Of a stretch of 64,000 nucleotides of DNA, positions 44,364 through 55,245 are shown piece by piece. The position numbers were made by a program, and so were the translations under genes. The stretch spans positions 879,501 to 943,500 of the forward strand of contig OZ025800.1 of assembly GCA_964019425.1 (NCBI GenBank). Reading direction: 5' to 3'. How positions within the stretch are numbered: position 1 is the first letter of the stretch; every line of letters begins with the position of its first letter. This stretch comes from Flectonema sp. DT1601 (Eukaryota; Euglenozoa; Diplonemea; Diplonemida; Diplonemidae). Under the pieces are notes generated by a model. The model was given only the letters and a program-made list of their open reading frames with translations. It had not been told where the DNA came from and did not search any database.

Positions 44364-46076
44364 TTACATAACAACATCTCGTCTTTGAGAGTAATGAGAA
44401 ATAGGAAGTGCAGACCTACCTCCTCTCCCCGATTCAACAGTAAAGTCTCGGTGTGCTGTTTGGAGGACTTCTTCCTTTCGCTCAACAGCTTCGCGTTGTT
44501 CGCGGAGCCTAATTTCCATTCGAATTAATTCATTTTCCTTATCCTCCTCTTCGTCTCTTCGTTGGTCAGCTTCTTCTTCAGTTTGACGAGTAGCTGCTAT
44601 GATTTGTTGATGGTCTTCTAGTTGCTGCTCGAGAATATTTTTTGATTCTCTCTTTGACTCCAACAGAGATCTGGAGTCACGAGACTGATCTTCAAGACGC
44701 TGGCGATCTTGTTCCATTTGTTGGATTTCGAGCTGCTTCTGACGATGATTCTTCGTAACATCATTCTCCGCATCAATCACAGATTGCAATTCCTTCTCAG
44801 CAGTCGCTACATCATCCTGAGCCCTCGACACTTCTTCATCAAGCTGTGGATCTTCTTCATCCTTCGCCGCTAAGATAACGTTGTCAAGTTCGCGTTCTAT
44901 GTTTGTTATGATGTCTTCTTTTTTCATTAGTTCTCTCTCTTGATCAGCTACCTGCTGTCGTAGTCGCTCCAGTTCGTTAGCCGCCCGATCTCTATCTGAC
45001 TGAGCGATTGTTAACTTCTTTTGTTGTTGGTCGACTAGTCGCTGGGCATTCTTCTTTGAAATGTTATTCTTTTTGATGTGATCACGAGCCTGGTTCAGAG
45101 AGGTCTTAGCAGTGCGAACATGAGAGCGATATTCTTCAGAGTCTTTGTGTGCAGTGAGCTTGTCTTGTTGGAGTTCACGTTCCTCAAGTCGAAGTCGTTG
45201 TAAATTAGTTTCTAAAGATCGGATGTGAGACATCTCTGTTTCATTATCATCTTCACATTGTTGAGCAGTGTGAGTGGCTGCTTCAACTTTCCGATCCAAA
45301 TCTTCCGCCACTTCTGACTGAGCTGTTAGTCTCTCCTTCCGTAGAGAGTCTTGTTCGTACCTTAGGGATCGATACAATAGGGAATCTAATACTTTTGGAA
45401 ACATTTCAGAGAAATTCTGAAATTCACCATAAGTTACTAAACTATCGCCATTGCTGTCTGCTTTCTTATAAAACAGGTCGTCAACAGTTTCATAAGACAG
45501 GCATTCGGTACCACACAACCGAAATCTTTGAAATACATCCCTCCAAGCATCAATTGAAATAACATTTGAATCAGATATCGATGTGCAAATATCAAAAACT
45601 CGTCGAACTTTATCAGAAAATGGAACAGAAGTAGCGAGGAACGGATCCTCATCTGGACGAGTATACTGCTGAGGATGTGCTGCAGAAGCTGGTGTTGGTT
45701 GGTATGGTGATGTTGGTGTTCCTGGATCATGATGTGCCATGTGTGAATTATAAGACACGGCTGATGGTTTTTGTGGTGGAGGGATCCTTCCAGGAGTGTC
45801 TCTGTGCCAGGCTGTTTCCTTTTGAAAAATATATATTTGACAATAGTCTTCCAACTGACTTGACGCTACTAGATCTACCCACATTTCCATTCTTTCATCA
45901 AACACCTGTGCTCTGTGAAATTCAAATCCGGGATGTCCAGCTCTCCGCGCACTATTCTCAGCACCCATTGTCGAAATGATCTTCTCTCTAAGTTCGGTAA
46001 TTGTTGGGACGATATTGAACGATAGTTCAAAATTACACTTTGTTCCCAAATCAACAGCTGCTAAGACCACAAACAT
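44364..46076 (-). CDS. BILBO1: BILBO1-like flagellar pocket collar protein, copy A
   Basis: It has 570 residues in one exon. Residues 1-105 match the BILBO1 N-terminal ubiquitin-like domain in a phrase-by-phrase way: LAAVDLGTKCNFELSF, WVDLVASSQLEDYCQIYIFQ and W.RDTPGRIPPPQKP. Two EF-hands follow: the first, at about 160-180, is degenerate, and the second has a canonical loop from D207 to E218 (DSNGDSLVTYGE) and continues into FQNFSEMFPKVLDSLLYRS, again as in BILBO1. Residues about 230-545 are coiled coil ending in REQREAVERKEE. In trypanosomes BILBO1 polymerises into the collar at the flagellar pocket neck. The C-terminal residues (SHYSQRRDVVM) are specific to this copy. A likely paralogue, copy B, lies 9 kb away. 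Confidence 0.9.
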   Translation of the reverse strand: MFVVLAAVDLGTKCNFELSFNIVPTITELREKIISTMGAENSARRAGHPGFEFHRAQVFDERMEMWVDLVASSQLEDYCQIYIFQKETAWHRDTPGRIPPPQKPSAVSYNSHMAHHDPGTPTSPYQPTPASAAHPQQYTRPDEDPFLATSVPFSDKVRRVFDICTSISDSNVISIDAWRDVFQRFRLCGTECLSYETVDDLFYKKADSNGDSLVTYGEFQNFSEMFPKVLDSLLYRSLRYEQDSLRKERLTAQSEVAEDLDRKVEAATHTAQQCEDDNETEMSHIRSLETNLQRLRLEERELQQDKLTAHKDSEEYRSHVRTAKTSLNQARDHIKKNNISKKNAQRLVDQQQKKLTIAQSDRDRAANELERLRQQVADQERELMKKEDIITNIERELDNVILAAKDEEDPQLDEEVSRAQDDVATAEKELQSVIDAENDVTKNHRQKQLEIQQMEQDRQRLEDQSRDSRSLLESKRESKNILEQQLEDHQQIIAATRQTEEEADQRRDEEEDKENELIRMEIRLREQREAVERKEEVLQTAHRDFTVESGRGGRSALPISHYSQRRDVVM

Positions 46077-47562
46077 ATTGATTAATTACCTACCAAAGAT
46101 AAGTTAGTATTAATGTTATCAAGTCCATCAGACCACCGAGTATCGGTTATGTAGACACTCAAAGAGTACCGGGTGGCTCTTCTGAGGGTCCTCAATACTG
46201 CGGTAGTAGGAAGCTAATCCCGAGGGGGATTATTTTGTTAGTATCAGCACAGGGCATACTAGATCAGGAGATCTAGAAACACTTTACTTCCACCTTGTCT
46301 GGTATACTAGCAGGAAACCACGCAATTAAGTAAACAAAGAAAAAAAAATAAATAAAATAAAATAAAAGATGCTGACAAAAAGTCGACCTGTTAGTGAAAC
46401 CTTGCCACTTAGGTTAGCTCTTCCAAAACAACCAAGGCGGAACAAGATTGACTGCATGGAAGGTGGAAACCGACAGTGTGCGAAGAAGAAAAAGTAAAAG
46501 ACTTAGGTAAAGCATACAACAGGTTATTTGGGAATAACCGCCGTCACACGGGAGAGTGATGAGTAAACCAGGGGCAATAATTACAACTTGGTCCACCGGG
46601 CTGGTGACAATGTTCCAACGTAGGCGTGAAGGGATGTTGTGACCATCAGTATTGGTGTTAAGACCCACTTGACATAAGAGCAAGTGTTAAGGACGGTTGA
46701 TAACACCTATTTTCGCCAAGAGAGGAAGCGCATGCCACAGGGGGATACCAAATAAAATAAAATAAAACAGAAATTCTTTTGGGGGGGAGATGCGAGTTTG
46801 AACTTTCTTTTACTTGTTCAAGGAACACTTCACCGTAAACGACAAAATGAGTGACTGCCATTTAGAGAAACAAAGTACGTGTTAAGAGGTACCTTGACTT
46901 AACAAGATATGCCAAATAACGTAAAACATAATGAAGATTTCTTACCGAGCACTGATACTTCCCTATGAGGAGGAGTCCAACAGTCATGCCGTAATACTGT
47001 GAAAGGGAAAAGGGATTTAAAAGATAGCAGATAAGAAAGAGGCCATACAAGCCAGGGAGAAAGAATGGTGCCACAAAAACCTCTGTCCTTTGTTGCATAT
47101 AGAGGACTGGCCAGATAATAAAAGTCCGTTGCGAAGGCCAGTCTGAAAAATAAGAATTACACTGATAGAGGACGAGGAAGAGTGGAACCAAAAGCCTTAT
47201 CCATCAACCACTGTTAGCATCATATTTTTCTGGGCGCTACATGTTTTCACAAATATATTATTTTATTTATTTATTTATTTATTTATTTACGAAACCTAGG
47301 AAGCCAAAAGCCAGGAAAAGCTCACAGAGTAACAGCTATATCGCTACCAGCAACCGTGAGACTCTCACAGATGATAAGAGACGTAGAATAACCTGGAACA
47401 AATGACTACCTAAACCCACCGTCCACGCGAGCAGACAGTGTTAGAGACGGCTGATAACGCCAATTATATAAATCAAATGAATAGAGTCCTTGATAATTTC
47501 TTTTTTAGATCCAGCAAAAGATATAAACATTTTCAAGAAATAAAACCTAATTCAGGGAAGCT
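46077..47562. other. Intergenic repeat zone
   Basis: I see no gene. A short inverted repeat with arms ACTGGCC and GGCCAGT lies at about 47105-47143. The 95 bases at 47141-47235 (starting CAGTCTGAAAAATAAGAATT) recur at 51281-51372. A GTTAAGGACGGTTGATAAC phrase near 46686 recurs as GTTAGAGACGGCTGATAAC near 47441. A TTTA tetranucleotide run is at 47258-47289. Confidence 0.5.
47141..47235. repeat. Dispersed repeat R4, copy 1
   Basis: It matches 51281-51372 at all but two or three positions, starting CAGTCTGAAAAATAAGAATT and ending CCACTGTTAGCATCAT. The flanks are unrelated. Confidence 0.75.
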
Positions 47563-49098
47563 ATTCGAAAGTATTATGAACCAAAGAAAAGATGGAATGA
47601 CTCTCACTTTTATTTCTTTGGTACAACAGTGGAAAATTAAATTTCAAAAAAAAACAATAGCAATACACACTTTTTTCGGAATTTACAGAAAAATACTCCG
47701 AAAATAAAACAACAAGATGGGCTAAGCCTTTACATTCATGTTCGGCATTCCAATAAAGGAAGAAAGAGGAAAAAGATGATTTTATTTTCTCTTTTTTTTT
47801 AAGTTAAAAAATAGGGCGGTAACTTGATACTGTAATTAAATACAACTAAAATAGAGTTCAGCCAAATCCAGTTGCCATGTAAAAAGACTAACAGTTGGTA
47901 TCGATGCAATCGAGTGAGGGTGAAACCTTTGACATAAAAACAATAACAACTTTTGATATTAATACAAAATTTATATTGTGTTTTCTGAAAAAAATATATT
48001 TGTTGTTGTTAATCAGAGTAAAGGTACCTTTAAAAAGGGAAAATCCAAAATCCCACAGGTTATTCGAAAGTATTATGAACCAAAGAAAAAGATGGAATGA
48101 CGCTCACCTTTATTTCTTTGGTTATCTCGAATCTGTATTCTCCTTTAGCATTTTGGCCAGTCACAACAGTGGAAAATTAAATTTTAAAAAAAAACAATAA
48201 CAATGCACACTTTTTTCGGAATTTACAGAAAAATACTCCGAAAATAAAACAACGAGATGGGCTAAGCCTTTACATTCATGTTCGGCATTCCAATAAAGGA
48301 AGAAAGAGGAAAAGGATGATTTTGTTTTCTCTTTTTTTTTGAGTTAAAAAATAGGGCGGCAACTTGATACTGTAATTAAATACAACTAAAATAGAGTTCA
48401 GCCAAATCCAGTTGCCATGTAAAAAGACTAACAGTTGGTATCGATGCAATCGAGTGAGGGTGAAACCTTTGACATAAAAATAATAACAACTTTTGGTATT
48501 AATATATTGTGTTTTCTGAAAAAATATGTTTGTTGTTGTTAATCAGAGTAAAGGTACCTTTAAAAAGAGAAAATCCAAAATCCCACAGGTTATTCGAAAG
48601 TACTATGAACCAAAGATGGAGGATGGAATGACTCTCACCTTTGTTTCTTTGGTACAACAGTGGAAAATTAATTTAAAAAAAAAAAAAAAAAACAATAACA
48701 ATACACACTCCTTTCGGAATTTACAGAAAAATACTCCGAAAATAAAACAACGAGATGGGCTAAGCCTTTACATTCATGTTCGGCATTCCAATAAAGGAAG
48801 AAAGAGGAAAAAGATGATTTTATTTTCTCTTTTTTTTTAAGTTAAAAAATAGGGCGGTAACTTGATACTGTAATTAAATACAACTAAAATAGAGTTCAGC
48901 CAAATCCAGTTGCCATGTAAAAAGACTAACAGTTGGTATCGATGCAATCGAGTGAGGGTGAAACCTTTGACATAAAAATAATAACAACTTTTGATATTAA
49001 TACAAAATTTATATTGTGTTTTCTGAAAAAATATATTTGTTGTTGTTAATCAGAGTAAAGGTACCTTTAAAAAGAGAAAATCCAAAATCCCACAGGTT
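47563..49098. repeat. Tandem repeat, three units of about 500-530 bp
   Basis: Units start at 47563, 48062 and 48592, each with ATTCGAAAGTA.TATGAACC. They are about 95% identical. Unit 2 has an insertion of about 40 bases near 48122-48165. Each unit contains an R3-type section (GTAACTTGATACTGTAATTA ... GTTGGTATCGATGCAATCG). Short frames such as RLFESIMNQRK appear in each but are broken or very short, so I do not call a gene. Unit 3 runs straight into the duplicated UBL-LRR segment, suggesting the array took part in that duplication. Confidence 0.85.
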
Positions 49099-50862
49099 AC
49101 TTGTGTTCCCTTTATGAGCAAAAACTCCCCTCAATTAGTAAGCAACACTTATTAGTATTATATTTCATTAACAACTTTAGGTATTAAAAACAAAATCAAT
49201 ATCAAGTACTTGAAAAATTCTCAAAGAAAAATTACGTTTGGAAAAAAAGAAAACACAAAAGGGAAAACTATACTTTTTGTCTTATTGACCAGAAGATGTT
49301 ATCGAATCTGGTAATTCGGGGACCACGTACTATTAAGTTGAGCGTCCCATGCCCTGTAGTCCGTTACAACTTACACTTAAACAGATTTAAAAGAATTCGT
49401 ATCAGGCATTTGAAAAATTCTAGGCTGCGAATCCATAGACTCGACCTTCCTCTTAGACTTTGATTTTATAAACTGAGTAATTTCAGGAACATCAAGCAAA
49501 CCAGGACAATTAAAGAGAAAGGAAGAATCAAGAAGTGAAACATTACTCAGAGAGGACAAGTCTATCTCCATGAGTCCAGCATTACACATAAAGTATTCTC
49601 CAATTGAAGTTACCTTCGTTAAACAACTGATATCAATCGTCTGCAGAAATTCACAGTCGGATAGGAAGGAATGTCCTATTTTAGTTATGTTCGATAAACC
49701 GCTGATATCAATGTTAGTTAGGGAAGTATTATCACAGAGGAATGCATCAGGTATTTCCGTCAGTTTACTAAATTTTGACAAATCGATAGTTTCAAGCGCA
49801 GAACATCCATGAAGAAATTCAGTGCCTATCGAAGTTACATTACAGAGGCTTGACATATCTAAGTGTGTAAGACTATCACAGTTTTTCAGAAATGAATCTT
49901 TGATTGTTGTGACATAGCACAAACCAGTTAAATCTACTGAAGTCAGTCTCATGTGTGTGTGATCTGATTCGAATAAAAACGAATCTGCGACGGATGTAAT
50001 TGAGGGTTTAGGATTACACCATTCAATACTTTTAACATTTTCTGGCAACAGAAGGCAATCCACATCAATACTTCCGTCAGTTGTGAATGTCGGGCTGTCT
50101 AAGTAGAGGATTTTGTTTGGTTCATCTTTAAATATTGGTTTTATTACCTTCGCCTTGACAGGATCCTTAAAATGGTCGAGTCTGAATATTTGAATCAACG
50201 ATGCGACTAATTGAGAATCAACTGACACACCGTGAGATACTATCTTAGAATTAGAAGGAAGTAAAGCTCCTCCATAATTGAGATCTATTCGACAACTATC
50301 AACTCCCCATTCATCTGCTGCTGTGTTTGATGCTTCCTCCACTAAAGTATCTGTCGTTGTCGTAAAGTTGACGTCACAGAACTCTGTGTTAGGACATGTT
50401 ATTGTGAGATTCATGGTTGATGACTTGTTGTTAAGATCTCGACCTGTTGTAAATAATTGAAATAGGTGTAAAATCTCTAACAGCTATAAAAACTTTTCAC
50501 ACTGTAAACTTGCTACACCAATTGGATAAACAAAAGAACTGTCGTGTAAGTCGACAATTGTAGTAAGCGAGCGGAGACAATAGTACGAGTGCGACGTCCA
50601 CTCCCTTGAAACGAACGCGCAAAGAGAGAAACTGTTGGAGTGTTGCTGGCCAATGTAATCAACAGCTATTATTTTTTTTTTTAGATAATCGCAAACAGGC
50701 AATTTAATTTTTTTTTTTTTTTTTTCCTTCTTCCTTTTTCGTGAGCCTGGCAAGCTTCCTCATTTTTTTTTTTTTTTTTCAAAATTCATTCAAATGCAAT
50801 CGCATTGCCGAAATACTCTCGTGTGATAACAAGATTCTTTGCGTAAAGTTATGAGTTATAAT
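49086..50862. repeat. Segmental duplication, copy A
   Basis: This segment is duplicated at 51366-53828. Both begin with AATCCCACA.GTTACTTGTG downstream of the gene, contain the UBL-LRR gene and end upstream in CTCTCGTGTGATAACAAGATTC. Identity is about 95% over gene and flanks. Confidence 0.85.
49377..50414 (-). CDS. Ubiquitin-like domain plus leucine-rich repeats, copy A
   Basis: It has 345 residues. Residues 1-75 fit a ubiquitin-like fold (MNLTITCPNTEFCDVNFTTT hairpin, a helix TLVEEASNTAADEW, then IDLNYGGALLPSNSKIVSHG in the place of the ubiquitin LIFAGKQLEDGRTLSDY strand and turn). Residues about 125-320 hold seven or eight LRRs of about 23 residues of the BspA or LRR_5 type (SLTNIDISGLSNITKIGHSF, DLSSLSNVSLLDSSFLFNC). 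No signal peptide is present, so it is cytosolic. It ends SRKVESMDSQPRIFQM-like text with its own stop. Such proteins could be adaptor or recognition factors in ubiquitin pathways. The upstream tract ends TTTACAACAG, a likely acceptor. Confidence 0.75.
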   Translation of the reverse strand: MNLTITCPNTEFCDVNFTTTTDTLVEEASNTAADEWGVDSCRIDLNYGGALLPSNSKIVSHGVSVDSQLVASLIQIFRLDHFKDPVKAKVIKPIFKDEPNKILYLDSPTFTTDGSIDVDCLLLPENVKSIEWCNPKPSITSVADSFLFESDHTHMRLTSVDLTGLCYVTTIKDSFLKNCDSLTHLDMSSLCNVTSIGTEFLHGCSALETIDLSKFSKLTEIPDAFLCDNTSLTNIDISGLSNITKIGHSFLSDCEFLQTIDISCLTKVTSIGEYFMCNAGLMEIDLSSLSNVSLLDSSFLFNCPGLLDVPEITQFIKSKSKRKVESMDSQPRIFQMPDTNSFKSV

Positions 50863-50960
50863 ATGAGTTTATTATAAAAAAGTGCACTAAATTAAAATAT
50901 AAAAAGAAGAAAAATTATAAAAACACATTGTTCTGCTGTTCCATAATACATATGTGGAAT

Positions 50961-51140
50961 ACGTAGTTTCAGGCCTTAATCTTATACTACTTGTCCCTCT
51001 TAGGCCTTCATCAGTAAGTTCTAAGGGACTTCATTCTAGTTAATTAATAAATCGGATCCATCAATTGGTCTATTTCAAAAGAACTGATTTCTTAATGTCC
51101 ATCGGAGCTCGCCAGGACGGGCTAGCATATATTTGCTTTT
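50961..51140. repeat. Dispersed repeat R1, copy 2
   Basis: It is the partner of 4755-4913. The stem-loop block is at 50961-51038 and the CATCGGAGCTCGCCAGGA block at 51098-51140. It sits just upstream of the R4 copy, so several repeat families meet here. Confidence 0.7.
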
Positions 51141-51280
51141 GATCAGCGTTCTATCTCTTCTACATCTGTTCGTTTTATTACGAGTGCGAGTTCTCCTTCA
51201 TCGGAGCTGTAGTCGTCTTTCTTGCGATTTTCCTTAGTGTTGGTGAGGAGTAGAATTCCTTCATTCGAGGGCCATGGTAC

Positions 51281-51372
51281 AGTCTGAAAAATAAGAATTA
51301 CGCTGATAGAGGACGAGGACGAGTGGAACCAAAAGCCTTATCCATCAACCACTGTTAGCATCATCGGGTGCC
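51281..51372. repeat. Dispersed repeat R4, copy 2
   Basis: It is the partner of 47141-47235. It abuts the left edge of segmental duplication copy B at about 51366, so a repeat boundary coincides with the duplication breakpoint. Confidence 0.75.
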
Positions 51373-51668
51373 AAAATCCCACAAGTTACTTGTGTTCCCT
51401 TGATGAGCAAAAACTCCCCTCAACTAGTAAGCAACACTTATTAGTATTATATTTCATTAACAACTTTAGGTATTAAAAACAAAATCAATATCAAGTACTT
51501 GAAAAATTCTAAGAAAAATTACGTTTGGAAAAAACGAAAACACAAAAGGGAAAACTTATTGACCAGAAGATGTTGTCGAATCTGGTAATTCGGGGACCAC
51601 GTACTATTAAGTTGAGCGTCACATGCCCTGTAGTCCGTTACAACTTACACTTAAACAAATTTAAAAGA

Positions 51669-52317
51669 AAAATACAGTTCTTGTTATAGTTCGTAGCACA
51701 TTACTATGGGAGTGGGAGGATGTATGTTCGATTTTGCAAAATTCAACTGCGTTATCATAAAAACATAAAAGATAACTAATCATTAATTTTAGATACAGTG
51801 ACTAAGGGTGATGCGTAACTTAGCATAACAAAGTAACTACTATAGAGTGGGGGAGAACGTGAAAAAAAAAATTAAAAAAAAATCTTTTTATTCCATGTAC
51901 AGCATCTTTCTTTATAATACGACCATATGTGCCATAAAAATTGGGCAGCACAATGGCCATATCACTCAGCAAGAAATGAAAACAAAAAGATCAGAAAAGA
52001 TGAATTGTCAGTTTAAGGTCATAACGACGACGGACCAAACACTACAGAAAAACGACCGTGAAGAGGGAAAGGATAGTATCTTGTAAGAAAATGCGAGCGA
52101 TCAAGGATGAAACTGTAAACAGTTAGCGCTGACATTGCCTTATGTTTAGTCCAATACATTGCGTACTGAACATCGCTGATACAGCAAGAGTCGCTGAGAT
52201 TGATTTAACCAAAAGTAAGAAATTGATTTGATATAATTTTAGAGAGCGCAACCACAGGAAATCGTGAACTGTAAATATGAACAGAATTACTTCATTTCTT
52301 TGTTCTAAATGTTGTTT
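51669..52317. other. Insertion unique to copy B
   Basis: These 650 bases are absent from copy A. They contain the phrase ATCGCTGATACAGCAA also found near 6247, so they may derive from another dispersed repeat. I see no supportable gene or clear terminal repeats. Confidence 0.5.
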
Positions 52318-53316
52318 TCAAAGTGTTCTTTTTTTTAATATCTGCGAATCCATAGACTTGACCCTCTTCTTAGACTTAGATTTTATAAACTGAGTAATTT
52401 CAGGAACATCAAGCAAACCAGGACAATTACGGAGAAAGGAAGAATCAAGAAGTGAAACATTACTCAGAGAGGACAAGTCTATCTCCATGAGTCCAGTACT
52501 ACACATAAAGGAACCTCCAATTGAAGTTACCTTCGTTAAACAACTGATATCAATCGTCTGCAGAGATTCACAGCCGGCTAAGAAGGAATGTCCTATTTTA
52601 GTTATGTTCGATAAACCGCTGATATCAATGTTAGTTAGGGAAGTATTATCACAGAGGAATGCATCAGGTATTTCCGTCAGTTTACTAAATTTTGACAAAT
52701 CGATAGTTTTAAGTAAATAACATCCATGAAGAAAATCAGTGCCTATCGAAGTTACATTACAGAGGCTTGACATATCTAAGTGTGTAAGATTATCACAGTT
52801 TCTCAGAAATGAATCGTCGATTGTTGTGACGTAGCACAAACCAGTTAAATCTACTGAAGTCAGGCTCGTTTCGAATAAAAACGAATCTGCGGCGGATGTA
52901 ATTGAGGGTTTAGGATTACACCATACAATACTTTTAACATTTTCTGGCAACAGAAACCAATCCACATCAATACTTCCGTCAGTTGTGAATGTCGGGCTGT
53001 CTAAGTAGAGGATTTTGTTTGGTTCATCTTTAAATATTGGTTTTATTACCTTCGCCTTGACAGGATCCTTAAAATGGTCGAGTCTGAATATTTGAATCAA
53101 CGATGCGACTAATTGAGAATCAACTGACACACCGTGAGATACTATCTTAGAATTAGAAGGAAGTAAAGCTCCTCCATAATTGAGATCTATTCGACAACTA
53201 TCAACTCCCCATTCATCTGCTGCTGTGTTTGACGCTTCCTCCACTAAAGTATCTGTCGTTGTCGTAAAGTTGACGTCACAGAACTCTGTGTTAGGACATG
53301 TTATTGTGAGATTCAT
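52318..53316 (-). CDS. Ubiquitin-like domain plus leucine-rich repeats, copy B
   Basis: It has 332 residues from the ATG at 53316, homologous to the start of copy A. The ubiquitin-like part is identical and the LRR part differs by scattered residues, with a five-residue loss near residue 155 (SDHTHM replaced by T). The C-terminus differs because the inserted block replaces the last codons: copy B stops soon after MDSQ with ILKKRTL. All LRRs are intact, so the gene is likely functional. Most differences lie in the LRR section, as for a recognition domain under diversification, but neutral drift is not excluded. Confidence 0.75.
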   Translation of the reverse strand: MNLTITCPNTEFCDVNFTTTTDTLVEEASNTAADEWGVDSCRIDLNYGGALLPSNSKIVSHGVSVDSQLVASLIQIFRLDHFKDPVKAKVIKPIFKDEPNKILYLDSPTFTTDGSIDVDWFLLPENVKSIVWCNPKPSITSAADSFLFETSLTSVDLTGLCYVTTIDDSFLRNCDNLTHLDMSSLCNVTSIGTDFLHGCYLLKTIDLSKFSKLTEIPDAFLCDNTSLTNIDISGLSNITKIGHSFLAGCESLQTIDISCLTKVTSIGGSFMCSTGLMEIDLSSLSNVSLLDSSFLRNCPGLLDVPEITQFIKSKSKKRVKSMDSQILKKRTL

Positions 53317-53948
53317 GGTTGATGACTTGTTGTTAAGATCTCGACCTGTTGTAAATAATTGAAATAGGTGTAAAATCTCTAACAACTATAAAAACTTTTC
53401 ACACTGTAAACTTGCTACACCAATTGGATAAACAAAAGAACTGTCGTGTAAGTCGACAATTGTAGTAAGCGAGCGGAGACAATAGTACGAGTGCGACGTC
53501 CACTCCCTTGAAACGAACGCGCAAAGAGAGAAACTGTTGGAGTGTTGCTGGCCAATGTAATCAACAGCTATTTTTTTTTATTTTTTTATTACTTTTTTTT
53601 TTTTTTTTTTGTCATACCGAAAAAAAAAGTACACGATAATCGCAAACAGGCAATTTAATCTTTTTTTTTTTTTTTTTCCCTTCTTCCTTTTTCGTGAGCC
53701 TGGCAAGCTTCCTCATTTTTTTTTTTTTTTTTTTTTTCAAAATTTATTCACATTACGTCCATGCAATCGCATTGCCGAAATACTCTCGTGTGATAACAAG
53801 ATTCTTTGCATAAAGTTATGAGTTATTTACTTATAACTTAAACCAATAGTAAGCCACAGTTCAGTATATCTTCCTTAAGGCTCTAACCCAGCCTTTCCTA
53901 GAGTGATAATCCTCTTGTGTAAAATAACTAGGTGGACATGAATTACCT

Positions 53949-54380
53949 TCAGCAGGTATTTTGCCGAGTGCACATCGATTCGGCGCATCGAACTTGTTTT
54001 GCTATTTTATGAAAATTTCCAGGGTGAGCTGCTGTCTTACCAAGACCGATGTTGACGAAATCGTGAACAAACTGTGTTCGTTTTATTTTTTTTGTTTGTT
54101 TTTTTATTTTTGTTCTTTTGGAAATTTTTTTTTTTTTTCTTTATAAAGAAATCATCAAAGTCGTGAGAATACAAACCTTCATAATTTCCCCTCCATGTTG
54201 TCGACATGGTCCACAAGGAATTTTATTAACCGCTGAATGTAGCTGTCCCCAAACAGCTTTTCCATCATAACCTGTATAGTTGAATCCACAGGGTTGCTTT
54301 TGAACTCGACAAACAGAATTTTGTGTGCATGACTGTGGGTGGTCTGTCACCCCTGCAGCAGCAGAGGCGCTGCTCGCCAT
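53949..54380 (-). CDS. Small CGPC-motif protein, two exons
   Basis: Exons 54380-54177 and 54071-53949 join in phase across a 105-nt GTTTGT..ACACAG intron to give 108 residues. The protein has eight cysteines, including a CxxC pair (CGPC) within VWGQLHSAVNKIPCGPCRQHG, followed by a helix FVHDFVNIGLGKTAAHPGNF. The W..LH...N..PCGPCR..G pattern recalls small thiol-redox proteins of the sulfhydryl oxidase or thioredoxin kind. I do not recognise a family. No signal peptide or membrane segment is seen. The C-terminal exon adds two more cysteines and would be missed if only long frames were read. Confidence 0.55.
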
Positions 54381-55245
54381 ATTGTCAACACTGAAAAAGA
54401 AATGTTACTTATTGAAGTGGGAAAACTAACCCTTGGAAGGCAACGGGAAATAAAAAGAGATCAGATAACGCACAGCCGCAAAACTCCCTCAGGCGATCCA
54501 CATGAAGTTTTTTTTTTTTTTTTTTTTTTTTCCCCATCTGTTAAAAAATAAATAAGCCTTGTTTCTGGAAAAAAAACACAACAATTTTGCCAGCGGGGGT
54601 GGCACGTTACGTTGCATGTCAGTCTCTTTTTTTTCTTTTTTTTTTAGTATTTCGTTGATTTTTTTTCTCAAAAAAAACAGTCATCTTCTGAGCCTTCCTT
54701 CTCAGTAGGGAGTACGCACAACGCAAACGCGAGTAAAAAAAAAACATCAGAAAGAAAGAAAAAAAGCAAGAGAGAGAGAAACTAATATTCACCATAATAG
54801 AGCTGGCAAATAGAAACTTTAGGTTCATGACTTTATAAAACAGAACACGGGACTAACGAAGTTTCGAAAAAATAATATTTTCTGGTATTAGTTTAACAGC
54901 GGTTTTTTTTTTTTTTTAGTTTTTTTTTTTTTTTTTTCTTGAGAGACACGACATGTGACATTCGAAAGAACAGGGGAAAACAAAAAACCAAAAGGGGAAC
55001 AAGTAAATAAAAAAGAAATACAAACAAGGTGGATGCAGTGGATACAAGGGGGGGGGGAAAGCAATCCATAATAACAAACAACAAGGGAGGTAGATTCCTC
55101 AAGGGTAAAAAACTTCTAGTAACTTGAAGAGTAAAGAAGTAAAACTAATAACAAACTACAATTAAAAACTCCATCTAAACAATGCACAGACGTATACGAA
55201 CAGCTTAACTTATCTCATAACAACATCACAATGGCGCCTAAGTTC
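54381..55245. other. Intergenic with T runs
   Basis: I see no gene. There are T runs at about 54509-54530, 54634-54645, 54903-54917 and 54921-54938. Confidence 0.5.

Larger units (their letters stand above)
51366..53828. repeat. Segmental duplication, copy B, with a 650-bp insertion
   Basis: It is the partner of 49086-50862. Homology runs from 51366 to about 51668, is interrupted by about 650 bases with no match in copy A, then resumes at about 52340 just inside the 3' end of the gene and continues to about 53828. Confidence 0.85.

Noticed and set aside
47438-48840. Plus-strand frames of 80-105 codons in the tandem array
   Set aside because: They differ in frame and length between near-identical units, so they do not behave like conserved genes.
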